Part shown: positions 1-7,837 of the stretch, one piece after another
Position numbering within the stretch: the stretch's first letter is position 1
Layout of the letters: each line of letters begins with the position of its first letter
Notes under the pieces: model-generated
Database searches by the model: none
Told to the model about the DNA's origin: nothing
Seen by the model: the letters and a program-made list of their open reading frames with translations, nothing else
From: Thiemannella venezuelensis
GTDB lineage: Bacteria > Actinomycetota > Actinomycetes > Streptosporangiales > Streptosporangiaceae
DNA length: 64,000 nt
Reading direction: 5' to 3'
NCBI RefSeq assembly: GCF_014203605.1
Contig: NZ_JACHJJ010000009.1
Coordinates: forward strand, 124,001-188,000
Translations under genes and position numbers: made by a program

Positions 1-656
1 CCGATGGCCGAGGAGCGCAGCAGCCGGCCGCCGTCGATCACGATGACGTGGTCGCAGATGCGCTCCAGCTCGCCGAGGAGATGGGAGGTGACCAGCACGC
101 TGATCCCGAACTCGGCGCCGATCCGGCGGATCAGCGCCAGCATCTCGTCGCGGCCCTGCGGGTCGAGGCCGTTGGTGGGCTCGTCCAGGAAGACCAGCCG
201 GGGGTCGTGCACCAGCGCCTGGGCCAGCTTGACCCGCTGCTTCATGCCGGTGGAGTAGCCGCCCATCGGGCGGTAGCGCTCCTCGTACAGGCCCACGTGG
301 CGCAGCACGTCGGCGGCGCGCTCGCGGGCGGCGGTGCGCGGCAGGCCGGACATGCGGGCCATGTGCACGGTGAACTCGGTGGCGGACAGGTCGGGCGGGA
401 GGCAGTCGTGCTCGGGCATGTAGCCGACGACCCGGCGGATCTCGGCGCCCTGGACCGTCACGTCCATGCCGAGCACCTGCGCGCTCCCGGCGGAGGGGGG
501 CAGCAGGCCCAGCAGGATCTTGATCAGCGTGGACTTGCCCGCGCCGTTGGCGCCGACCAGGCCGGTCACGCCCGGGCCCACGGTGACGGTGAGCCGGTCG
601 AGGGCCGTCACCCGGGGGAAGCTCCTGGTGAGCCCCTCGGTGGCGAGGATAGTCAT
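1..656 (-). CDS. ABC transporter ATP-binding protein (3' end beyond window)
   Basis: Nucleotide-binding subunit of an ABC transporter; it would hydrolyse ATP on the inner face of the membrane to drive an unseen permease, probably a multidrug or ABC-2 type exporter. Seen: Walker A GANGAGKST at residues 35-43, signature YSTGMKQRVKLA at about 134-145, Walker B LVFLDEP at about 154-160 followed by TNGLD, and the H-loop in VTSHLLGEL. The ATG at 656 gives a normal N-terminus (MTILATEGLTRSF). About 218 codons are visible and the C-terminus runs off the left edge. The substrate cannot be read from the ATPase alone; a permease gene is expected just left of the window. Confidence 0.93.
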   Translation of the reverse strand, partial: MTILATEGLTRSFPRVTALDRLTVTVGPGVTGLVGANGAGKSTLIKILLGLLPPSAGSAQVLGMDVTVQGAEIRRVVGYMPEHDCLPPDLSATEFTVHMARMSGLPRTAARERAADVLRHVGLYEERYRPMGGYSTGMKQRVKLAQALVHDPRLVFLDEPTNGLDPQGRDEMLALIRRIGAEFGISVLVTSHLLGELERICDHVIVIDGGRLLRSSAI

Positions 657-804
657 GATCGGAGGCTATCGACCGGAGGCCGTGATCGCCTCGGTCATAC
701 GAACGACTCACCCCTCATCCGCAAGGAGAGGGCGCGCCTCGCCGGGTCTCGGCCTTTCGGCCGGGTACCGCGGCGGGGAGGGGTCCGGCGCGTCCTGGGC
801 GAGG

Positions 805-1740
805 TCAGATGCGGCGCAGCCGTACGCGCTTGATGGAGTGGTCGGGGCCCTTGAGCAGCACCAGGCCGGCGCGGCCCCGGGTGGGGGCGATGTTCTCCAG
901 GAGGTTGCGCTCGTTGATGTCGCGCCAGACGTTCTTGGCGAACTCGGTGGCCTCCTCGCCGGACATCTCGGCCAGGTGCCGGAAATAGGACTTGGGGTCC
1001 TCGAAGGCGGTACGGCGGAGCTTGTGGAAGCGGTCGACGTACCACTCGCGGACGTGCTCGACCTTGGCGTCCACGTAGATCGAGAAGTCGAAGTAGTCGT
1101 TGACGGCCAGCGCGGCGGGCGGAGCGGGCTGCAGGACGTTGAGCCCTTCGACGATGAGGATGTCGGGGCGGTGCACGCTCTGCACGGCGCCGGGCACGAT
1201 GTCGTACTCCAGGTGGCTGTAGACGGGGGCGCTCACCTCGGGCAGCCCGGCCTTGACGTCGGCCACGAACCTGACCAGGGCCCGCCGGTCGTAGCTCTCC
1301 GGGAAGCCCTTGCGGTGCATGATGTCCCGCTCGGCGAGGACCCTGTTCGGGTACAGGAAGCTGTCGGTGGTGATCAGCTCCACCCGGGGGTGCTCGGGCC
1401 AGCGGGCCAGCAGCGTGTGCAGGAGCCGGGCCGTGGTGGACTTGCCGACCGCGACGCTCCCGGCGATGCCCAGGATGTACGGCGCCGGCTCCCGGCCGGT
1501 GCCGAGGAAGGTGCTGACCGCGGCGTTGCGCTGCCTGGCCCCGGTGAAGTGCAGGTTGAGCAGGCGGGTGAGCGGCAGGTAGACCTCGGTGACCTCGGTC
1601 AGGTCGATCGGGTCGTCGACGCCGCGCAGTTCCTCCAGCTCGTCCTCGGTGAGCGTGAGCGGCGTGTTCTTGCGCAGCTCGCTCCACTGCGCCCTGCTCA
1701 GCTCGACGTACGGCGTCGCCGCGTCCCACCCGTTGGCCAT
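805..1740 (-). CDS. coaA: Type I pantothenate kinase
   Basis: Phosphorylates pantothenate with ATP, the committed first step of coenzyme A synthesis, in the cytoplasm. At 311 residues it has the length of the bacterial type I (CoaA/PanK-I) family. Seen: P-loop GSVAVGKST at about 94-102, then the family stretches [18 protein letters not shown] and [12 protein letters not shown]. The frame stays open upstream to 1983, but the ATG at 1740 (MANGWD) is chosen because a TAGGCT -10 box lies 8 nt before it and the upstream translation looks non-coding. Single gene, divergent from the phosphatase at 1952. Confidence 0.95.
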   Translation of the reverse strand: MANGWDAATPYVELSRAQWSELRKNTPLTLTEDELEELRGVDDPIDLTEVTEVYLPLTRLLNLHFTGARQRNAAVSTFLGTGREPAPYILGIAGSVAVGKSTTARLLHTLLARWPEHPRVELITTDSFLYPNRVLAERDIMHRKGFPESYDRRALVRFVADVKAGLPEVSAPVYSHLEYDIVPGAVQSVHRPDILIVEGLNVLQPAPPAALAVNDYFDFSIYVDAKVEHVREWYVDRFHKLRRTAFEDPKSYFRHLAEMSGEEATEFAKNVWRDINERNLLENIAPTRGRAGLVLLKGPDHSIKRVRLRRI

Positions 1741-1748
1741 AGCCCGCA

Positions 1749-1754
1749 AGCCTA
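1749..1754 (-). promoter_or_regulatory. -10 box of coaA (leaderless or near-leaderless)
   Basis: Read on the minus strand, TAGGCT stands 8 nt before the coaA ATG at 1740. This matches the TANNNT -10 class that gives leaderless transcripts in actinobacteria, and no Shine-Dalgarno sequence fits in the gap. Confidence 0.6.
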
Positions 1755-1924
1755 CTGACCGGTCACCGGCGGCCCGGCCCTGGGCTCCCCGCGATCTCCG
1801 GGCTCCCGTTCCCCGCCAGGTGGAGGAGGGCGCGGCGGCCCGGACGGGCGGGAAGTCCGCCCCATTCGAGGGAATTGGCGATTTATGCCATACAGCGAAT
1901 CGATGAACGCGGATTAACGTGGCG

Positions 1925-1939
1925 TGAATCACTGATTCA
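1925..1939. promoter_or_regulatory. Inverted repeat in the phosphatase leader
   Basis: TGAATC-act-GATTCA, a 6-bp perfect dyad with a 3-nt centre, lies just before the Shine-Dalgarno (aaggag) of the gene at 1952. It could be an operator or a small leader hairpin. It does not resemble the direct-repeat PHO boxes known from Streptomyces. Confidence 0.35.
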
Positions 1940-1951
1940 AGGAGTGTCATC

Positions 1952-3367
1952 ATGGATCGTCGTCGTTTCCTCGCCGGAACCACAACGCTGGCGGCCGCGG
2001 GAGTGGCAGGGCCGTTCGCCGGAGTCGCCCGGGCGGGGCGCGACGGGGAGATTCGGCGGGGCGGCGGCTACGGGCCGCTGGTCCCGGTCCCCGACGAGCG
2101 GGACGGGGCGGTCCGGCTCCACCTGCCGGAAGGCTTCCGGTACCGCTCGTTCAACCCCGCGGGCGAGGCGTTCACCGACGGCACGGTCACCCCCGGCAAG
2201 CACGACGGCATGGCCGCGTTCCGGGGACCGCGCGGCACCACGGTCCTGGTCCGCAACCACGAGATCAACGGCCCCGTCGGCGCGTTCGGCGACCCGGCCA
2301 GGGCCTACGACCCCGCGGCCGGCGGCGGCACGGCCACGCTGCAGGTCACCCGCGACGGCCGGGTGCTGAAGTCCGGGCCCAGCCTGACCGGCACCCAGAT
2401 GAACTGCTCCGGCGGGCCGATGCCCTGGGGCGCCTGGGTGACGTGCGAGGAGACCGTCAACGGACCGGACACCGGCAACGACTTCACCGGCCAGGACAAC
2501 AGCAAGCTCCAGCAGAAGCACGGCTACATCTTCGAGGTCCCGCTGAACGGCGCGCCGGGCGGGCCGATCAGGAGCGCGGGCCGCTTCGCCCACGAGTCGG
2601 CCGCGTTCGACCCGCTGACCGGGGCGATCTACCTGACCGAGGACAACTTCGCCTTCGCCTCGGGCTTCTACCGCTACCTGCCGCCGAAGAACCCGCTGCA
2701 CGCGGGACGCATCCTGGACGGCGGCCGGCTCCAGATGCTGGCCGTACGGGACGAGCCGGGCAAGGACCTCTCGCTCGGCCAGCCCGCCGGGGCCTCCTAC
2801 CGGACGACCTGGGTGGACATCGACGACCCGGACCCGGCCTTCACCGGCAGGCCGAGCTACGAAATCGCGATCCAGGCCGTCGGCAACCAGGGCCGGGCCA
2901 AGGGCGCGGCCCTGTTCTCCCGCCTCGAAGGCGCGATCCGGCACCACGGCACGATCTACTTCGTCTCCACCCAGGGCGGTGCGACCGCCCCCGGCGACAC
3001 CCCGCCCGACGGGTTCGGCAAGGGACGCGGCCAGGTGTGGGCGTACGAGCCGTGGAGCGGAAAGCTGAAGCTGGTCTACGAGTCGCCGGGCGCGGTCACC
3101 CTCGACCTGCCCGACAACATCACCACCAGCCCCCGGGGCACCCTGGTGCTGTGCGAGGACGGCGGCAGCGACAACTACCTGCGCGGTCTCACCCGGAGCG
3201 GCGAGATCTTCGACTTCTCCCGCCTGGTCCCGGTCTCCGGCGACTCCGGCGCGGAGTTCGCCGGATCCACCTTCGGCCCCGGCGGCCACACCCTCTACGT
3301 CAACGTGCAGTCCTCCCAGGGCGTCAGCTTCGCCATCTGGGGCCCCTGGCACCGCGGCGGCTTCTGA
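1952..3367 (+). CDS. PhoX-family secreted phosphatase (DUF839)
   Basis: A 471-residue protein matching the PhoX/DUF839 family of secreted alkaline phosphatases, which use Ca and Fe to release phosphate from organic phosphoesters outside the cell. Seen: a twin-arginine signal (RRRFLAG at residues 3-9, hydrophobic stretch, likely cut after ARA near residue 28), the family start [13 protein letters not shown], then [29 protein letters not shown] and YLTEDNF. Start ATG 1952 has the Shine-Dalgarno aaggag 9-10 nt upstream. It stands alone; no two-component or phosphate-transport genes flank it, so regulation by PhoP is not shown. The family call is firm; the substrate is inferred. Confidence 0.88.
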   Translation: MDRRRFLAGTTTLAAAGVAGPFAGVARAGRDGEIRRGGGYGPLVPVPDERDGAVRLHLPEGFRYRSFNPAGEAFTDGTVTPGKHDGMAAFRGPRGTTVLVRNHEINGPVGAFGDPARAYDPAAGGGTATLQVTRDGRVLKSGPSLTGTQMNCSGGPMPWGAWVTCEETVNGPDTGNDFTGQDNSKLQQKHGYIFEVPLNGAPGGPIRSAGRFAHESAAFDPLTGAIYLTEDNFAFASGFYRYLPPKNPLHAGRILDGGRLQMLAVRDEPGKDLSLGQPAGASYRTTWVDIDDPDPAFTGRPSYEIAIQAVGNQGRAKGAALFSRLEGAIRHHGTIYFVSTQGGATAPGDTPPDGFGKGRGQVWAYEPWSGKLKLVYESPGAVTLDLPDNITTSPRGTLVLCEDGGSDNYLRGLTRSGEIFDFSRLVPVSGDSGAEFAGSTFGPGGHTLYVNVQSSQGVSFAIWGPWHRGGF

Positions 3368-3386
3368 CCCCGCCCCTCGACCGTAA

Positions 3387-3450
3387 GATCGTTTTCCGGG
3401 AAGCGCACGTCCCCGAGGCCGGAGAAGCGTGCACCTCCCGGAAAACGATC
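3387..3450. terminator. Long inverted repeat after the phosphatase gene
   Basis: GATCGTTTTCCGGGA at 3387-3401 is matched by its exact reverse complement at 3436-3450 (15-bp arms, 34-nt loop). It starts 20 bp after the phosphatase stop. The A/T-rich outer part could act as a bidirectional terminator between this gene and the decayed minus-strand gene that follows. A small palindromic repeat element is the alternative. Confidence 0.55.
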
Positions 3451-3479
3451 ACTTTCCCGTGTGTCCGGTGAGTGAGTGA

Positions 3480-3701
3480 TCAGCCCGTCCGGAGATCCCC
3501 GGGCCGCCGGTCGGCGCAGCCGTCCACGTCCAGCCGCTCCAGCCGCTCCAGCCGCTCCAGCTGCTTCAGCTGCTTCAGCCGGTCGTAGGCGGTCAGCCGG
3601 CGGCACGAGGCGGCGTCGTAGAACCCGTGCCGGACCAGGTGCACGAAGCTCTGCACCGTGCAGGGCGCCTTGGCCGGGTCCGATGAGGCCGGCGTTATGG
3701 A
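3480..3701 (-). pseudogene. Remnant of a cyclophilin-type peptidyl-prolyl isomerase
   Basis: Reading the minus strand in the frame that ends at 3480 gives AKAPCTVQSFVHLVRHGFYD, then a CRRLTAYD segment. This matches the start of actinobacterial cyclophilin domains (typically AKAPCTVNSFvfLAeqGFYD, then CHRLTT). A TGA at about 3704-3702 interrupts the frame upstream and there is no start codon. After CRRLT the sequence dissolves into short tandem repeats (LKQLKQ, then LERLERLERL; 9-bp DNA units around 3533-3580) and stops before the catalytic core. Key active-site residues are absent, so this is a decayed 3'- and 5'-truncated copy. The identification rests on a stretch of about 30 residues. Confidence 0.65.
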
Positions 3702-3711
3702 TCAAAGAACG

Positions 3712-3783
3712 TTGAGCGCATCGGGAGAACGGCGCCCGCTTCCGGGGGACGGCCGTCCGGCGCTTGACCTCAACTGTGGTTGA
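3712..3783 (+). pseudogene. Duplicated N-terminal fragment of the PHP hydrolase gene
   Basis: TTG at 3712 opens a 23-codon frame, MSASGERRPLPGDGRP and then a few more residues to TGA at 3781. It closely matches the N-terminus of the intact PHP gene at 4950 (MSASGETGPLPADGHVH), and the nucleotides match over about 50 bp as well. Everything after the first histidine of the metal motif is gone. It looks like debris from a duplication or recombination, and it runs into the promoter of the next gene. Confidence 0.6.
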
Positions 3784-3794
3784 GATCCCAGAAT
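3764..3794 (+). promoter_or_regulatory. MerR-family (SoxR-like) promoter/operator
   Basis: TTGACC at 3764-3769 and CAGAAT at 3789-3794 are separated by 19 bp, the over-long spacing typical of MerR-activated promoters. The spacer contains the perfect dyad CTCAAC-tgtg-GTTGAG (3769-3784). Over 18 bp the site, CCTCAA-N6-TTGAGA, differs from the outer SoxR-box pattern CCTCAA-N6-TTGAGG by one base. No merR-type gene lies in the window, so the regulator must be elsewhere. Confidence 0.7.
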
Positions 3795-3887
3795 CGCCGG
3801 CAGCGGGTGGTGCGGCCGGATGGGCCGGTCGGAGCGCGCCCGCATGTCCTGGACCGAACCCCGTCCCAAACCAGGGAGATGCCTGCC

Positions 3888-4760
3888 ATGAGCAAAGTCG
3901 TCGTCATCGGTGCCACCGGCAAGCAGGGCGGTGCGGTCGCCGACCTGCTCCTGCAGCGCGGCCACGAGGTCGTGGCGTACGTGCGCTCGGAGGGGTCGCC
4001 GGCCGCGAAGGCGCTGTCGGCCCGGGGCGCGCGGCTCGCCGTCGGCGACCTCGCCGATTCCGGTGCGCTCCAGCGGGCCTGCACGGGCGCGGACGCGGTC
4101 TTCGGCCTGTCGGTGCCGTTCGGCGAGGGCGGTAAGGACGAGGAGGTCGCGCAGGGTCGGCTGCTCGTCGACACCGCCTCCCGCCTCGACGTCCACCTGG
4201 TGTACTCCTCCGTGCGGGGCGGCGACCGGCAGGTGGCCACCGGCGTCGACCACGCCGACAGCAAGCAGCTCATCGAGGCGTATCTGCGCGAGCGGCCGGT
4301 GCGCGCGACGGTGCTCGGCCCGGTGTACTTCATGGAGAACACGCTCAACCTCGGCTTCAGCCGGCTCGGCGACGGTGTCCTCGCCAACCCCTTGACTCCG
4401 GGCAAGCCACTCGACCAGGTGAGCGTCCTGGACATCGCCGGCATGGCCGTACACGCCGTCGAGAACCCCGGCGAGCTCGTCGGCGAGCGGATCGACATCG
4501 CGTCCGATCGCGTCACCGGGCAGGAGGCGGCCCGAATCCTGAGCGAGGTGCTCGGCCGGGAGATCCCCTACCAGCAGATGCCGCTGGACATGGTGCGGCA
4601 GTGGGCCGGCGAGGAGGTGGCCACGATGTTCGAGAACTTCGAGAACACCACCGACTTTCTCGACATCGAGACTCTGCACGCCAGCTACCCCGCCGTGCGC
4701 TGGCACAGCTACGCCGAGTGGGCCGAGACGGTGGACTGGGACAGAGTCCTCGCAGGCTAG
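3888..4760 (+). CDS. NmrA-family NAD(P)-binding oxidoreductase
   Basis: A 290-residue atypical short-chain dehydrogenase of the NmrA/HSCARG/QOR2 type: cytoplasmic, NAD(P)-binding, either a quinone or aldehyde reductase or a redox sensor. Seen: Rossmann motif VVVIGATGKQGGAV at the N-terminus, KQLIEAYLRE in the middle, and FMENTLNLGF in the substrate region. ATG 3888 follows a gggag Shine-Dalgarno; the frame is open upstream to 3780 but that part overlaps the promoter. It is monocistronic. Control by a MerR-family, possibly redox-sensing, activator is inferred from the promoter at 3764-3794. Confidence 0.88.
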   Translation: MSKVVVIGATGKQGGAVADLLLQRGHEVVAYVRSEGSPAAKALSARGARLAVGDLADSGALQRACTGADAVFGLSVPFGEGGKDEEVAQGRLLVDTASRLDVHLVYSSVRGGDRQVATGVDHADSKQLIEAYLRERPVRATVLGPVYFMENTLNLGFSRLGDGVLANPLTPGKPLDQVSVLDIAGMAVHAVENPGELVGERIDIASDRVTGQEAARILSEVLGREIPYQQMPLDMVRQWAGEEVATMFENFENTTDFLDIETLHASYPAVRWHSYAEWAETVDWDRVLAG

Positions 4761-4949
4761 ACGAGCCCGCACCGGGGACGGACGGGCGCGGCTTCGGACA
4801 GCCGGGCCGGAGGCCGCTTCGCGCTCGGTACCCGGCCTCCGGCGGGCCGGTCAGGCGGAAGGGGCGCGGATCCGGGCGGACCGTGGCAGGATCGCCCCGA
4901 GAGACATTTGATCTTGTTGGTGTCCTGCCCCCGGACCGAGGCGGCCTCA

Positions 4950-5804
4950 TTGAGTGCATCGGGAGAAACGGGTCCGCTCCCGGCGGACGGTCATGTGCAC
5001 AGCGAATGGTCGTGGGACGCCGTGGCCGGTTCCATGGAGCGGACGTGCGAGCGGGCCGTCGAGATCGGCCTGCCGTCCCTGGCCTTCACCGAGCACGCGG
5101 ACTTCACCCCGTGGACCCTGCGGGAGGGTGTCACGATTCCCGGCGCCTGGCGGACCCTGGTGAGCGGAAACGTGCTCACCCCTCCGGCGATCGACCTCGA
5201 CGGTTACCTGGAGTGCCTGCGGCGGTGCCGTGACCGCTTCCCGGGACTGCGCATCCTGTCAGGTGTCGAACTGGGCGAACCGCACCGGCACGGTCACCGG
5301 GTCGGCGGCCTCCTCGCATCCGGGGAGTTCGACCGGGTGCTCGCCTCCGTGCACTCCGTGCCGGTGGACGGCGAGTCCGTCGACGTCTCCGACCTCTACC
5401 GCGACCGCCCGGCCGTCGAGGCGGTGCGCGTCTACCTCGCCGAGGTCCTGCGCATGATCGAGCGGTTCGACGGCTTCGAGGTCCTGGCACACGTCGACTA
5501 CGCCGTGCGGTACTGGCCGGCCGGCGCCGGGCCGTACGACCCCGCCGGGTTCGAGGACGAGCACCGCGCGGTCCTGAGGGCCCTCGCCCGCTCCGGCAAG
5601 GCACTGGAGATCAACACCAAGGTGCCCCTGCCCCCCGTGATCGTGCGCTGGTGGCACCAGGAGGGCGGCCGGGCCGTCACCTTCGCCAGCGACGCGCACG
5701 ACCCCGCCACCCTGGCCCGGGGCCTCCCCGAGGCGAGCGCGCTGGCCGAGTCCTGCGGATTCCGGCCCGGCGCGCACCCGGCCGACTTCTGGACACGCCG
5801 CTGA
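4950..5804 (+). CDS. PHP-domain phosphoesterase (histidinol-phosphatase-like)
   Basis: A 284-residue PHP-superfamily metal-dependent hydrolase; histidinol-phosphatase (HisJ/HisK type) is the nearest described function. Seen: the metal motifs HVHSEWSWD (HxH) near the N-terminus, FTEHADF, GVELGEPH, ASVHSV, LAHVDYAVRYW and FASDAHDP, in family order. The TTG at 4950 (MSASGETGPL) is favoured because the duplicated fragment at 3712 begins at the same residue; TTG 4908 and GTG 4920 are in-frame alternatives. Substrate not established. It is convergent with the superoxide dismutase gene across a strong palindrome. Confidence 0.82.
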   Translation: MSASGETGPLPADGHVHSEWSWDAVAGSMERTCERAVEIGLPSLAFTEHADFTPWTLREGVTIPGAWRTLVSGNVLTPPAIDLDGYLECLRRCRDRFPGLRILSGVELGEPHRHGHRVGGLLASGEFDRVLASVHSVPVDGESVDVSDLYRDRPAVEAVRVYLAEVLRMIERFDGFEVLAHVDYAVRYWPAGAGPYDPAGFEDEHRAVLRALARSGKALEINTKVPLPPVIVRWWHQEGGRAVTFASDAHDPATLARGLPEASALAESCGFRPGAHPADFWTRR

Positions 5805-5806
5805 CC

Positions 5807-5898
5807 AAGGTCGTTCGGTCAGGCGAACCTGTGATCGTTCGGTGAGAAGCCGACGTCTCCAGCCGCGTCCCGACGCCGACTTCTCACCGAACGACCTT
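5807..5898. terminator. Nested palindromes between convergent genes
   Basis: CGTTCGGTGAGAAG (5836-5849) pairs with its exact complement at 5880-5893. A second left arm, AAGGTCGTTCGGT (5807-5819), pairs with 5886-5898. Both hairpins use the same right arm, so they exclude each other. The position between convergent stop codons suggests a bidirectional terminator. Confidence 0.65.
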
Positions 5899-6029
5899 CG
5901 TGCGCGGCGGGGCAGTCCCGGTGACACCGGATCAGAAGTCGAACTCGCCCTTCTTCGCGCCTCCGCTCTCCGCGCCCCCGTGGGAGAGCGTCCGCCGGGG
6001 GTTCTCCCACGATCAGTGGAGGGTTCGGC

Positions 6030-6623
6030 TCACCTGATAACGCCGCAGGCCACCCGCCCGCCGGCGTCGCCGGTCTTCAGGGTCGCCTCGTCGGGACCGG
6101 CCGGGCTGTACCGCTCGGGGATGTGGGCCAGGTTGTCGGGGAGCGCGTGGACGATGACGGCGCTGCCGTCGCCGTCGGTGAGGTGGCTCACCCGGAACCT
6201 GTCGGTGACGACGGAGGCCGTGCCGGTGCCGTCCCCGCCCGCGAGCAGCGGCGGCAGGTCGCCGGAGTGGCCGCCGTGGGAGCCCTTGCCGAGGTCGAAG
6301 TGGCCGCCCGCGGTGAAGAACGGGGTGACCTTCCCGGTCGCGGGGTCGACGGCCGCCGGGTCGCACACGCCGGTGGTGTGGATGTGGAAGCCGTGGAAGC
6401 CCGGGGCCAGGCCCTTCACCGTGACGGACACCCTGGCCTTGCCGTATCCCGCGTGGCTGATGGTGAGCCGCCCCACGGCCGTGCCTCCGGTGTCGCGGAT
6501 GACGGCCGTGGCGTGGTGCCCGCCGCGCTCCGGCGCGGCCTCGGCGGCGGCGGAGACGCCGACGCCCGCGACACCTGCGGCGAGCACGGCGGCGACGGCC
6601 AGATGAGTCCTGCGCTGGATCAT
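6030..6623 (-). CDS. sodC: Secreted Cu/Zn superoxide dismutase
   Basis: Converts superoxide to oxygen and hydrogen peroxide outside the membrane. 197 residues with a signal peptide (basic MIQRRTH, then an alanine/valine-rich stretch, likely cut after AEA near residue 30). Family features are in order: GFHGFHIHTTGVCDP (copper HxH and a disulphide cysteine), HFD, HSGDLPPL (bridging/zinc histidine region), AVIVHALPDNLAHIPERY (copper His plus zinc ligands) and the C-terminal GDAGGRVACGVI with the second cysteine. A metal-binding HH pair follows the signal. Convergent with the PHP gene; its promoter lies in the 6624-6864 gap shared with the hemerythrin gene. Confidence 0.92.
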   Translation of the reverse strand: MIQRRTHLAVAAVLAAGVAGVGVSAAAEAAPERGGHHATAVIRDTGGTAVGRLTISHAGYGKARVSVTVKGLAPGFHGFHIHTTGVCDPAAVDPATGKVTPFFTAGGHFDLGKGSHGGHSGDLPPLLAGGDGTGTASVVTDRFRVSHLTDGDGSAVIVHALPDNLAHIPERYSPAGPDEATLKTGDAGGRVACGVIR

Positions 6624-6738
6624 GGGCCTGACCTTCCATCGGGGGTTCCGCTCCTCCGCAAGACGGGAGCGGCACGTCCATCAGACCGGGTCTCCGGATG
6701 AATATCCACATACCGAATCACCGTGAGCCCCCGGTTAT

Positions 6739-6779
6739 GGGACCGGAGACCTGGTCCCGAACGCAGGGACCAAAGACCC
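6739..6779. promoter_or_regulatory. Candidate DevR/DosR boxes before the hemerythrin gene
   Basis: GGGACCAAAGACCC at 6766-6779 fits the mycobacterial DosR/DevR consensus GGGACTwwaGTCCC at 12 of 14 positions. A second dyad, GGGACC-N8-GGTCCC, lies at 6739-6758. Paired boxes upstream of a gene are typical of DosR-controlled promoters. No devR/devS gene is visible in the window. Confidence 0.5.
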
Positions 6780-6864
6780 TGTCCCCGGGAGGCCGTCTCC
6801 CCTATCGGGTGCGAGGCTCCGGCGGGCATCCTGGAGTCACACGCCGGCATCGAGGGGTCACACC

Positions 6865-7311
6865 ATGTGCAATTACTGCGGCTGCCGGGACTTCCCGCTG
6901 ATCGGACGGCTCTCCGAGGAGCACTGGCGGATCGGGGAGAGCGCCGGGGAGCTGCGCCGGGCCATCGGCGAGGGCCGGTACGGCGACGCGGTCCCCCTCC
7001 TCGACGAACTGCTCGCGCAACTCGTCCCGCACACCGCCGCGGAGGAGAACGGCCTGTTCGCCGAGCTGCGCGCCGAGGGATCGCTGGCGGATGCGGTCGA
7101 CCGGCTCTGCGCCGAGCACGACGAGATCCACGGGGTGTTCGGCGCGATCGACCGCGCGGCGCCGGACTGGCCCGCCGTACTGGAGGCGATCCGGAAGCTG
7201 CACCGGCACATCGACGGCGAGGAGCACGGCCTGTTCCCCGCCGCGGTGATCATGCTGCCGATATCCGCCTGGGACCGCATCACCCCGGAACGGCCGGCGG
7301 TCGGAGGGTGA
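6865..7311 (+). CDS. Hemerythrin-like (HHE) cation-binding protein
   Basis: 148-residue four-helix protein of the hemerythrin HHE family, which binds a di-iron centre used for oxygen, NO or redox sensing or iron storage in the cytoplasm. Seen: [27 protein letters not shown] and [16 protein letters not shown], which supply the alternating His and Glu ligands in the HHE order. The N-terminus [10 protein letters not shown] has three cysteines in a CxxCxC pattern and may bind another metal or be redox-active. The possible DevR/DosR boxes upstream would fit a hypoxia or NO role, but this is inference. Confidence 0.86.
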   Translation: MCNYCGCRDFPLIGRLSEEHWRIGESAGELRRAIGEGRYGDAVPLLDELLAQLVPHTAAEENGLFAELRAEGSLADAVDRLCAEHDEIHGVFGAIDRAAPDWPAVLEAIRKLHRHIDGEEHGLFPAAVIMLPISAWDRITPERPAVGG

Positions 7312-7403
7312 GCGGGGCCGGCGTCGGCCCCGCCGCTCCGCCGGAGGGGACGCGCGAGGTCCCCGGCGCCCCGGCCCGCCGCCCGCGGCCCGGGACGTCC
7401 CAC

Positions 7404-7409
7404 TACCCT
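7404..7409 (+). promoter_or_regulatory. -10 box (TACCCT) of acpS, leaderless
   Basis: TACCCT ends 6 nt before the GTG at 7416. With this spacing transcription would begin at or next to the start codon, and no ribosome-binding site is present. Confidence 0.55.
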
Positions 7410-7415
7410 GGGCGG

Positions 7416-7766
7416 GTGATCGTGGGAATCGGCGTGGACGTGGTGGACGTGGCCAGGTTCGAGGAGACGCTGGCCCGCACGCCCGGGCTGCGGGCGCGGC
7501 TGTTCACCGAGGGGGAGCGGGGCCTGCGGGCGGAGTCCCTGGCCGCTCGGTTCGCGGCCAAGGAGGCCGTGGCCAAGGCCCTGGGCGCCCCGCCCGGCCT
7601 GCTGCACGTCGAGGCCGAGGTGGTGACCGCCGAGCACGGCCGTCCCGAGCTGCGGGTGACGGGCCGGGCCGCCGAGGTGGCCGCGGCGCTGGGGGTGACC
7701 CGCTGGCACGTCTCGCTGACCCACGACGGAGGCGTCGCCGTCGCCTACGTGGTGGCAGAGGGATAG
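7416..7766 (+). CDS. acpS: Holo-[acyl-carrier-protein] synthase
   Basis: Transfers 4'-phosphopantetheine from CoA to a serine of acyl carrier protein, activating fatty-acid synthesis. 116 residues, normal for the trimeric AcpS type. Seen: [14 protein letters not shown] (metal-binding Asp) at the N-terminus and [14 protein letters not shown] (the FxxKEA motif with Glu and Lys) in the middle, ending with [19 protein letters not shown] 7416 is chosen because it begins the family's usual MIVGIGVD start and carries a leaderless -10 box. First gene of a housekeeping run continuing to 15738. Confidence 0.95.
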   Translation: MIVGIGVDVVDVARFEETLARTPGLRARLFTEGERGLRAESLAARFAAKEAVAKALGAPPGLLHVEAEVVTAEHGRPELRVTGRAAEVAAALGVTRWHVSLTHDGGVAVAYVVAEG

Positions 7767-7825
7767 CCCCTCGGCGGCGCGCCGCCCGGACGGCCCCGCT
7801 ACGAGGGGATCCGCGCGGCAGGACC

Positions 7826-7831
7826 TAGATT
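7826..7831 (+). promoter_or_regulatory. -10 box (TAGATT) of the NAD(P)HX repair gene, leaderless
   Basis: TAGATT is followed by 6 nt and then ATG 7838, the same leaderless arrangement as at acpS. It fixes the start codon. Confidence 0.55.
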
Positions 7832-7837
7832 CGGGGT

